A stretch of 64,000 nt of DNA, taken from contig VZSE01006234.1 of assembly GCA_013398275.1 (NCBI GenBank), positions 1,677,144 to 1,741,143 of the forward strand, in the 5' to 3' direction. The notes under the pieces are model-generated. The model made no database searches. It had not been told where the DNA came from and saw only the letters and a list, made by a program, of their open reading frames with translations. This document shows positions 42,301 through 54,300 of this stretch, piece by piece. Origin of the DNA: Promerops cafer. Its lineage: Eukaryota > Chordata > Aves > Passeriformes > Nectariniidae. The number at the start of each line of letters is the position of its first letter. Within the stretch, counting starts at the first letter, position 1. The position numbers were made by a program, and so were the translations under genes.

Positions 42301-45300
42301 TCCGGGCGCAAGTGCCTCCCCAATTCCTTTCTCCCCAGGTAAGGAATTTATAGCAACTGCTTACTTGTAAAAGTAGAGCTACAGCCTTCAGAGCACATCA
42401 TTGAGGTTACTTATACACATGTCTTAATCTCAACTTGATGTTAAGAAATTGAAAAATTAAATAAGATAAAAACATTAAAATTCATAGTGGAAATACTTAA
42501 AACTCAGTGCAGAAGCATTAGCATTCTTATTCCAAGGCAGTTGATGGTAAATGCTCGCTACCAGTATTTTTAAACCTCAGAAGTGAATTTGGGAATTCTA
42601 TGTCTTATATAGGCTTTTGCAAAGTATTTTAAAAAGGGCAAATAAACGTGAAAGCTTAAAGCATTTCTGAAGTGTGACAGGTTGCTTAATTTTTTTAAGT
42701 AGTCTTGTCCTGTGCTTCCTGTCCTCCCCAAAAGAGAGGTTTGATGAAGGGGCTACATGTTACATTTACATTGCAGAGCTTAATCTTAAGACCTCAGGGT
42801 CTCCAAATGTACAAGTTTACCTTTTGCTGTGGACTTAGTGAACAATTCTTGAGATTTTCTTGAGTTGTACTTGTGTAACTCTCCAATAATGCAGGGAGAA
42901 ATGGGGGGATTCTTCTCCACCTACTCCTGTCTTTTACTATATCTTATTCAATGTACAAAGAGATTAACGCTTTCTGTGAGGCACTGTTTCTTTGCTCCAG
43001 TGACTTCCTGAATGCCTTTCTTTTCTCTTGTCAAGCAGTACATTTTTAATGTGATAATGCAGTATTGTGATTACCGGTTGGCTGCATATATATCAGCATT
43101 TAAATTTAGTACAGTCTCTATCACCTGATTGGTTGGGAGAGGAACCTTTGTTTGTTTGTCTGCATCTGCACATGTGATACCATATACTGTCAATCAAGTG
43201 AGGTATTCACTCTGCCCAAATTATAGATTGTGCATGTTTAAATGTCATGTGTTACTAAATCTGTAATGTCTTCCCCAGAACACCATTGAAAATTGGTGCC
43301 ATACTTGTTCCTTTATAGAAATACTTGCACTTCATCATTTTTCCTCGTAGCAGTGCGTTCAGGATATGTAACTGGTTTCCATGCAGGTTTCGGCCTCCAT
43401 GCTCAAACAGTTTCCCAACAGTGGCTTGAATCCTGGTCTTTTCAATATGGGCCCCCAGCTTTCTCCACAACAGATTGCCATGCTGAGCCAGCTTCCACAG
43501 ATTCCCCAGTTTCAATTAGTAAGTAGCAAGTAATCTTGTGAGACAGGACTGTTTGCAAATTGTCTGCTGAGTTTTCTTTTTATGCTTATTCTGTTTTGTT
43601 CCACTAATGTTATTCTGTACAGCTATTCCCTCTTTGCTATATGGGGTAGAAAAGTCCTGCTAGAAGGCAGCAGATAAACCAAATAGGCCTGTGTAATTAT
43701 TGTGGATTACAGCGGGTTAGTAATAACTCTAAGCCATGTTTTTGTACAGAAAGCAATTTTGTTGGTTTTTCATGAAGTTTTCTTCAGACTTGTAGTCATG
43801 GTGATGGTAATAAAGCAGGTACGAGTAATTACGTTGCACAGTGTTAAATTAGAAACATTTAACATTTAAGTGAAGGATGTGGTATTCTTCTAATGCATTC
43901 ATTGTCATTTTATTTGAGTGAGTGGAATGAGAAACAGTTTACCTCAGTTCTGAGCAAAGCATTTGCTAGTGAATAGCTCCTGGCAATTACATTTTGCTTG
44001 ATGAGCTCTGTATTTTCACTCTTCCCACCCCCACTTATCTTGTAGGCTTGTCAGCTCCTCCTTCAGCAGCAGCAGCAGCAACAGCTGTTACAGAGCCAGA
44101 GAAAGTTATCTCAAGCTGTGCGACAACAGCAGGAGCAACAGGTGTGTGGCACTGTTTTTGTCAATCATGTCAAGTATGGAGTTTGCTGGGGAAATGCAGT
44201 CTGCAGTAGAGATGGTGCTGGCTTCAGTAACGTCATCTGCTCTCTTCACATTGTACTTTATGGAGAGCAGAGTCTTTTGGATCTCTTCTAATTCACTGTC
44301 TCTTTATGTTTACTGGAATTTGGGTTAGAGTATAGCTAGACGAAGCAGTTTTCTCTTTCACTTGCAGATTGCTCGTATGGTGAGTGCCCTCCAGCAGCAG
44401 CAGCAGCAGAGGCAGCCTGGCATGAAGCATTCGCCATCCCACCCTGTTGGGCCTAAGCCACATTTAGACAGCATGGTACCCAATCCTTTGAATGTGGGTC
44501 TCTCAGATTTACAGACCAAAGGGCAGATACCTGGATACGGTTCAGGTGGTAAGTGCTCTGTGGAAGGAGGTTTGGTGCATTGCCTGTAGCTTCCCTATTA
44601 TTAATATAGTAATTGTATTAGTCACTTATGTCTGGGTCCAGACATGAGTAATTTATGTATAAGCAAAGGTTATGACAAGTGTCAACTTTGAATCAAATTG
44701 CATTATTTTTCATTACATGGAAAGAAGACAAACCTAAGAAGAAAGCATATCGTGGCATACTGGCCTACCACACTTATTTGGAAGATGCGCCTTGAATATA
44801 CCCTTTGCTGTTGTTGATTTCTTTTTTCCCCGCCTTTTTCTTACGATTACAATGACTCCCTATTTAAAGATGCTTAAAAACAAAACAGAAGATGACAATG
44901 GAGTTTCTTTTGTTTGTTTCACAGGCTTTGGCTCAAGTGGCATGGATTATGGCATGGTGGGAGGGAAAGAGGCTGGAACAGAATCCCGCTTTAAGCAGTG
45001 GACTATGATGGAAGGGCTGCCCTCTGTGGCTTCACAAGATGCCAATATGCACAAAAATGGTGAGAAGGGGAATTTTGGGAATACCCTTGTAGGATCATCT
45101 TGCCAGAGGTGAAATAGCTTAGATGAAACTGTCTTGCCTCAACAGTATGCATCTTAAATATTTTTGTGATAATATATCATACTCCTGAAGATCCCAACCT
45201 TTCCCAAGTGTAAATGTATGTTTTTAATGCTGCAGGTGCAATAGTGCCCCCTGGAAAGGCTCGTGGAGGATCGCCCTACAACCAGTTTGACATAATCCAG

Positions 45301-48300
45301 GGCGACCCACTCAGCAGCCACGCAGGCCCTGCTGGTGATAGTTGGTTACCTGCCAAATCTCCACCAACAAACAAGATCGGAAGTAAATCCAGCAATGCCA
45401 GCTGGCCTCCAGGTATTACATGAGGGTTGTGTCCTCGCTTTAGGATAGATGTGCTGGACCTTTCCTCATCACACGTAAATAACCATTGCAAAGAAAATAC
45501 TTGCATTGCTTGGCCTATCTTGGTTTTGAAATTTCTTCCAAGTTAAATCAGAACATAAATGTTGAATTTCCAGGAGAAAATCCTGGGCTAAATATGAACT
45601 AACTGCTGAATTGCCTGAGTAGTGTTTGGTTTTTGTTAGGTAAACTCATATCTTCTGTGGTTTTGTGACTTTACAGAAATTTTCATGAAAACACAAGTTC
45701 ATAGAATACACAGCACCATCTCCCTTTTGCACTGATTCCTTACTTGTGCTGTGTTAGGCTGACACAGTGTAAAAATTACTGATAGGGTGGAATCAGAAAG
45801 AAAAAGATGTGCAGTAGGGGTTTTTTTGTGATGGTGGGAACACAACACTGTTGTGGTTCACCTTTGTTCATGTCACATAAAGGCTAGAAGAGTAGTGCAG
45901 TCCTTCAGTTACGCTCAGGAATCTTGTGGCTTGGGTAGAAGTCTCTTGCTTTTGAGATGACAGGCTGGTGCACATTTTTGAAGTTTTCTAGTTTCACGGG
46001 CAGAATTTTACGTTTCTGCTAGAAAACTCTAGGAAAAGTACATATGTATTTGAATACATACATAATTTTCTATATAAATTTAAACAGAGTGGTGTCCTTG
46101 AAGTTGCACAGATTAATCACCAATGTTTTTCAGCAAATAGTGGGTGCTGTGATTTTTCTCTTGTCTGGAAGACAGTTGATTCCAAGAAAACATTCCTTAC
46201 TGCAAGCCCTCTGCTGTGTATCCCCTCAAGCACAAAAAAGTAAAAGTCTAGGTACGTCTCTTGGGTAAAGCAGTAGCACAGACCTTGCATCAGAAAGCCT
46301 AGGAATCTATGTGACAGCTACAACTGCAGGAAACCTAGAAAATGTAGTTGAAGATTTTTGAGGGAAGCCCTCAGTATCTAACTCCAGCAAGAAACCATCT
46401 TCTGATGAGCTAGCAGAGCTAAAGAATTAGTTATCTCTGAAACATCTACACATCCACAAATTTTCATACTGCTCACTGCATTCTGTACAAGTATATTTGT
46501 GTTACACTTCTGTCAGCCTGGTTGTTAAGTGTGGAGCTTTTTGGACTGGAGTTGCTGTTCATAATGCCAGAAACTCCCCAAATGTAATCTTTTACCAGAT
46601 CTCTCACAGACTCATTGTTGCTGAACTTGTTTCCTCAGTGACTATTCCCCTGTATTATATTGAGAAACACAGTACTGCTTGGAATGTTAAAAGAGACAGA
46701 TGAGGATCAGCTCTGCCATGTTTCCGAGCTTTGGAGCAGCCACTGGCTTTGGCAAGGTTGTTGGTGCCAAAACTGTTACGGAAGGTAGAAGCTGGATAGC
46801 TACTCTTTGCCTCTTGTTGATATTGTAGAGCTTCCCTACTGATATCTGCAGTCTCATTGTCAGTGATAAGTAAAGTATTTTGTTGCTGACTGCCTCACCA
46901 CTGTGAGAGGATAAGTGAAGCTCACAAATCCTGAACATAAAATTTCACTGAGGTCCTCAGTACCATCCCTCATTTCTTGAATGAGTAGCCCAAGAGTGAT
47001 TGCAGCCCTCACGTAACAGATTCTGGGTTTTGGCAGGTGGCATTTATTCAGGTATTGCTGGTCCACTCTTATGAGATCCATAGGCTGCTGGGACAAGTTA
47101 CTGTTCCATGACCATCAGCTATTTGAGCTGTCTCATAGTCTAACATACGGACTTCATTGACAAGGAAAACTGGAATCTTATCAACACAAAAACCTTACCA
47201 ATGCAACACCCCTGACGAAGAATGAAGACCTAAAATGACTTGGCCCTCTAGGTCCTTCTCTACAAGCTTGTAGATGAGGTCTGCTGTCAGTTCCTGGCAT
47301 GGAGATAGAATTCTTCCTCCCAGTGCTGGAAAAAAGTTGTTAACAAAAATGCATTTACAAGAGAAAACCTCATGAAATAGGTGCATTTTTCCTTTGAATG
47401 GAAACAGTGGTCACTCAGCATTCCCCCTGACTACACCTTTCACATTTTCCTCCTAAATGCCATCTGCTGCAGAAATTCTGCCGTCCAAGAGAGCAGTATT
47501 GTTCAGCACAAAGATAAATGAAGTGGTGCCCAATCAAACTGATATCACAGCTGGAGGTGAGAGCAAGTTTTGCTGCATTGGTGAGAACTATGTCGTTTGG
47601 TTATGTTGCACAGACTTGCATACTTAGGTAGTACTTAGACTGTAATTTTCCCATTCAAGATCAGTCATGCTTCAAGCAAACCAGCCTGGATGTGTCTGTC
47701 ATGGTTTTCACAATCTTATGTTTGACCTTTTTGAGAGGACCTTTCAAATATCAGTGGAGAAATGCATTTCATGTCATCTTTACTGCCTAGAAATAAAAGA
47801 GCATGTCTGTAGACAAGAGTTGGTGAATGTGCATGATAATAACTCTCAGCTCCAAAGGAGAGTTTGGAAATTTGTCAGTGTGCCGAAGTTCAAGGAAATG
47901 CTTTTGCAGACCAGGGTTACATTGATGAGTGAATGTTTTCATAAACAATAATACCCCTGATCCTTGGAGCCTTGTTTGTATATTCATTAACCTTTTGATT
48001 AGAGCTTTCTGTGCACTTAATTTTCAATCTCACCAATTCTCAGAATCTTTACAAGTAGAAGACTTGGATTTCCTTTTTTTTTTCTCTCTAAACAAGTTCT
48101 GATTTCCAGTTTCTAACGCGTGTTCATGGATTCTTTGCCTCAGAACAGAGAAGATATTTTGAGTAGACCCAAGAGCTGTATTGCTTCTTCATTATCAAAG
48201 GGGAGGTCCTGCTTGTCAGGGGATGGCAGTATTTTGGTAGTAGCTGAGCAGAGTCCTTCTATGATGGAGTGTTGATTGCTCATAGTGTTAAAGTGTTGAT

Positions 48301-51300
48301 ACCTGGATTATTTTCTTGAGTTACTAAAGACTGGGAGATGTAATTGATGTTTATAAAATCATGAAGGCAGTGAACAAGGTAAATGCAGAATTGTAGCTCC
48401 GTGACTCCTGCAATGCTAGAACCATGGTGCAAGTGCTGGAATTAAGAGGATATAAATTTTAAATAGATGGGAGCTTTTATTCCATCAGGAGGGGTGAACT
48501 TTGGGGTTGTGTTGCTTTCACAGCTTCTTGAGACAGATGGTACTAGCCAGTTGAAACAGTGATTGGATAAAATGATGGAAAAACAGTTTGACAAGCTGGT
48601 GCTAGCAGATAGGGGGTGTTTCTGCCATCTAAGTTAGGACAGCTGTGGCTACTGGGAGAGTGTGAGGCCAATAGTCCACAGATAGTGGCCAGATTTGTGT
48701 TCTGTCCCTTGTGTTCTCCTACTGCTGTTGGTAAAATATGGACTAGGTGGACCACAGTTCTGACCCAGTGGGGCATTTCTTTTGTCTTCTTTCAGATTCT
48801 CCCATGCATAATCACAGTCTAATAGTGCCCTTGCTGTGGCAATAGTTTGAACCAGTAGTGTCATGTTTCTTCTGTTTTTGTCTGTGGAAGTCATAGTCTT
48901 GACTGTAATTCTTCATTACAGAGGTGACTGAAATGAACCCTTCCATGCCAGATTAATCCTACATTGCTTCATTCTAGAGAGTGCATTTTGGATCCCACTT
49001 TTAATAATGGATCTTTAATTACACTCAAATACTCTATTAATTATTTCAGAAATCTGTGTCGGGAATTCTGTATCCCGGACTTGTATCTGCAAGGGATGAA
49101 TCTGCCACCTTTGCACTTTTCTGACACACAAATTGTCACATTGTATATGAAGCTTCTTTACTTGTTTTTCTGTTTGTCAGTTTTACTTTTGCACCACTGC
49201 TCCCAGAACTGACCATAGCACTTAATTCATTGAAGGAACCAAGTTACTGATTTTTTTTACAGTAAATGGAGTCTGTGTGTGTTCGTATTTAATATAATTC
49301 ATCCTTTTGTTTTAAAATTCTGGCATGCCTGGAGCTATAGTTGAAACTAAAGCATGATAAGTATATCCCATCTCATTGTGAAGCATGAAGAATGTCAATG
49401 AGTATATACATTACTTTTACCACAAGGCATCTCACCTCAGTATTGATAGGTAATGTATAAAGTGTGTGTGTACATGCAGTGTGATGTGTCAGGTACGTTT
49501 CTAAACTCCCAAGGTAGGTACACACACAATGTGTACAGAATCTAATCTTACATATCTTACATGGAATTCATTAAAACTATTGAAACCTTATCTGAATGTA
49601 GCAAAGCAGAAACACTTAAAGGGATACTGGATGTCCTTGTATCACTTTTTTTGCAGTGTAGACTTGTATTCATATGACACCAGAGCTAGTGCTGTGGGAG
49701 GAACTGTGAAATAGATTTTGATTTTAACATGTAGTCTTTTTTTTTGCCCCTGAGGAGCAGTGCAGAAGACAATTGTTTACTCTCCTGAAATACCTTCAGC
49801 AATTACTTCTAGTAAATAACATTTCCCTGATTGCATATAATTCCTTTTTCTCTCCTGTCCCAGAGTTCCAACCAGGAGTGCCATGGAAAGGTATACAAAA
49901 CATTGACCCTGAATCTGACCCCTATGTGACCCCTGGAAGTGTGCTGGGGGGGACGGCCACATCTCCCATTGTAGATACTGACCACCAACTTCTACGGGAC
50001 AACACCACAGGTAAAACAGTGAACATCTGTGATTATCAAAGTCACCCTGATACTTGGGATTTGTTGCGCTGTTGTGGTTGTTGCAGGCAAACAGTCTGTT
50101 GCATTTGTCTGAGAAGGAAGCTGCATGCCTTTGCACTGTGGCTGGGAGCTCCTGAAAGCTTGGCATTGGTACAGTCATGGCTCTCTTGATGTTTAATGGT
50201 GTTACAGAATCTCTGTGAACTTGGTCTCCTATTTCTCTCTCTTTTTCTCTTTGATAGGGTCTAATTCTTCCCTCAACACCTCGCTGCCTTCACCTGGTGC
50301 CTGGCCCTACAGTGCCTCTGACAATTCCTTCACCAACGTTCATAGCACTTCAGGTACGTGGGCTTTGAAACTTACCCAGACAAAGCATTTTTCATTTAGC
50401 ACTAGCTCATTGTTGTTCCACTTGGAGTATTTAGTCCATCATGTGTAACAGTGACTTGGGAAGACAAACACCATAACTCTGAATATATCCCCCTCCTTCC
50501 TCTTCCCCCCCCACCCTTTATATGCTGAGCATGGCTCCATATGGTATGGAATATCCCTTTGCACAGCTGGGGTCAGCTGCCCTGGCTGTGTTTCCTCCCA
50601 ACTTCTTGTGCATCGTTCCTGCTGGTGGGAGGATGTGAGAAACGGAAAAGGTCTTGATGCTGTGCAAGTGCTGCTCAGCAATATAACTCATCATCCGTAT
50701 TATCCATGCTGTTCCCAGCACAAATCCAAAACACAGCCCCATACCAGGTACTGTGCAGAAAATTGACCCTACCCCAGCCAAAACCAGCATATTATGCCAG
50801 TTAAAGAATAGAGTAGTAGGAAGCAGCAGATGCAAAAGGAAAGGTAAAACAGTACATGTACAATCTGTTGACATGTCATAATTTTTAAAATATAACCTGC
50901 TTGTGTATGTATTAGTAAAGGTGAGTGATTGTGGTGGTTTCAGTTCGAAACTGGGCGGAAACATTAATTAGTGTCATGGTTTAGGTTCGCTAATTCGAAG
51001 TTTCTTGGCTAATGCATCAAATAGGGTAGTGGTTTTAGTGCTGGTTAATTACAGGTGCACTCACTAGGGTGTACTTACTTATTTCTTATTGTGAGATGGG
51101 ATTAGGAGGAAGGCAAAGCAGGCTTAAAACTTTAAAAGGGTATAACGAGAGGTTTATTGACAGTAACTAAAAGAAAGAAAATGAGAAAAATCAAAACAAA
51201 CTTTTTAGAACCTTCCCCTCTCCCTATAACCTTTTCTTCTCCACTGACAATGTAAAGAAACAAAACTTAGTATTTTCAGTCAGTCTACTACTTTTAGAAT

Positions 51301-54300
51301 AGTCTTTTATCAGCTCACTTGGGGAGAGAAGTCCCTCTTGCGAATGTCATGGAGACTCTTCTACAAGAAGACAGTTCTCTTGTGGATTCTAACTCTCAAG
51401 AATAGCAGCCACCCGGAGAAATCTGCAATTGTGAAGTCCCTCCCATTTTTACACAGCCTTCCCACAGCTGTGTGTATGGGCCATGTCAACTTATGGGGTA
51501 CCAGTTTAAAGGTGAACTATTCCAAAGCAAAGGCTCTCTGCATCTATTTTTAAGATCGTTTTCATCACTGGGAGCAGAAGTCATCTCCTTTGTCTCTGGG
51601 AGTACAGAATCTTCATCACTCTTCTCTTTAGCTGTCTCCTTCTGTCTATTCAAAGTTCTTATAGAATTACATAGAGGCCTTTGATAAGTAAAGCTACCTC
51701 CCCATACTTGTTTCATGCGTTACAGGAGGGAAAAAGTCTTTCTCCATAGTCTCGCAAGAGGATTTCAGCCTTAAGATTAAGGCATCTCCTCATCCTTCCC
51801 CTCTGGGATTCAGCTTCTTCGTCACTGACTCAGTATCTCGTGTTGTCTCTTTACATTCTGGCATTCTTGGTCCTTTCTCTCTCTCTGGGGAAGGGTTGGA
51901 GCACTGAGAGGGTTGAAATCTCGCCCAGGCCCTGCAGATGGCCGCTTGACCCCGGCGGGCTCCGGGAGCTGCGGCAGGAGCCAGGATCGGCCATGCTGGG
52001 GGAAGGGCCAGGATCTCAGCCCCTTGGACACCACGGGAGCAGGGCTGAGGCTGATGGAGTCTCTTCTCCTGCCCAGCACCCACGGGGCCAGGCCAGGGCC
52101 AGGCCAGGCCCCGCGGGCCGCAGTGGGGCTGTGGGGAGGGCTGAGATCTCAGCAGATCGGCCCACAGCCGGTGTACAGCCAGGGCTCTTAGTTTGCCCCT
52201 GCCTGATAGTTGTGAGCCAGTCTCTGAGAAGTAATAAAAATCTCGGCTGAATCGGCCCCGAGCTGGGGCTGCTCCCGGGGCTCTGCGGCCTCAGGCTGGG
52301 CCCGGGCTGGCGGCGGGGAGGGGGCCGAGATGTCAGCAATGGCAGCGGCCCGGTCTGTCTGCGCAGCCCCTTCCCCCTTCCCAGGAACTGATGGAGGGAC
52401 AGGGGGGCCCGGCCCTGCGGCAGGGCCCCCCGGCCCGACCCCCCGCCCTGTTACCTCTTTCCCGGCCGGAAATCAAGAGACCTTTTCCCAGGATTTCTTC
52501 GTTTTTACAGGGGTGTTCACAGAAGCTATGAACTTTTTCAGTGGTGTAACAGTGTCAATTCTCAAAGCTAATTACTAATTGGTTGTTTTTGTCAGACAGG
52601 GAGGAAACTGCCAAGAGCTTCCCCTGCACCACTTCCAAAAGTGCCCCCTGTGCAAAACCATCACAGTGATTTTATTTATTTTAACTTTAGGACATGGGAA
52701 TGCTGTGAAGAGAATGTTTTTGCCTTGTGTTTTATAGCACTCATCATTCCCTGAAATCTGAACAGTGAGGACATTTGGTCCTCTGGCTTTTAATGGTCAG
52801 CCTTTAAATATAAACTTAAATATATGTCTCAGATCCTTCATAAGGAGGTCTCCACAGTTTTCTGGTAAAAAAACTGTTTCTGCACACACTTTGCAGTAAA
52901 GCACTGGAAGTACTTGCTCCAGATGAACCATGTGGATTTTAAGCTTCTTGCAAATGTCAGAGTTTTTTCTTGAAGACATCATTGTCTTGACAATTACTTA
53001 AATATGAAGAGTTGTGTATTAATAGCAGAGGTGATGAACAGAGCTGAGAGCTACATCTGGCCCGAACTTTAGGTCTTTTCATCATACTGAATAAAAGCTG
53101 TGTTCAGGCATTACCTCAGCATCTTCACCAAATGTGTTGAAAGTGCTTTTTAGTCCTTAAGAAAAACTGAGTTCCTGACACTGATTTGTGAGCTGACTTT
53201 GGTTTGAAGTAGTGTATGCAGCATTCTAGTGACATAGAAGGTTCCTCTTTTACAGCCTGAGGAAAGGAGTGGCACGTAGCAACTTCTTGCCTTTGCTTAA
53301 TTTTTGTCTAGCACATAAGAAAGAGTGAAGAGAGGAAAAGATACTGAAGTCGTAGTCAAATTGAGGAAATTAGACCACTGCCACATACCAATTTCTGTTG
53401 GTCTGCTAGACACGAGTGTTTTACAGTCAGAAAGCCAGTAATCTGAACTGGGAACTTAGAATTCACCAATCTGTAAAGCAGAGTCTAATGAAAGCAGGTT
53501 TTTAAGCACTTTCACACACTTTCAAAGGTTAGTGCTTGAAACCTGCTTGCTACTGACCACTCCTGTGTCATGGAAATACAGAGATCCAGCTGTAAATTGA
53601 AGCATGCTTATACATGCTGAAATCTTTATGGTCTTGGTTTCCAGATGTTACTTTATGGTGCCCTGGCATATCATAAAATCTGTGGTTTTTCACTTTGTTT
53701 CAAATTACATTCCCCACTGTCTGCTGGTGACTAAAGTTAAATGCACATATTTGCACACACATACATGTGAGTTATGATTAAGATAATGTCTGATACAGCC
53801 TTTTCCCTCAGATTACCATGTCTGTGTTGGCTCGTTCTCAGTGCAGAACAATGAGGAATTTTAAAGGAATTTTGACTTTTGAAAAGTGTCAGAAGTTGTG
53901 TGAGAACTGGTGTCAGAAGTTGTGTGAGAATTTGCAGTCTGCCTTTTTTAAAAAACTGGTTTAGGCAGAGCTCTCAAATATTCACAACCAGTAGTGGTGT
54001 ATTGGGGAGCGCTTTTATTTTTCTCTTTTATTGCATTTCTTTCTAAGAGTTCTTGAAATGTGTTAAGGATGTCCACTATAGGTCTTCTAATAGGCACCTG
54101 TGTAGTAGTAATACTTTCTAGTAAAAAATTACACTCTCAAGATTGTTTAGAAGTCCAGCTGTCACACAGCTAAGCAGCCTTCTTTATGTGGTACTGCTGT
54201 GTCAACATTGTGTGAGGTTTGTGACTCACAAGAAAGCTTTCATCTTGTAGGGAGGACATCTTCAGGAGACAACATTAGCTTAATAGACCAAGAATGGTGA

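Noticed and set aside
49773..50189. 138-codon plus-strand frame and 133-codon minus frame around exon 17
   Set aside because: The plus frame is exon 17 with intron read-through on both sides; only 49864-50010 is coding. The minus frame is its antisense shadow.
51840..52339. Overlapping long frames on both strands
   Set aside because: They lie in a GC-rich part of an LTR-like unit where stop codons are rare by composition. No recognised protein domain.
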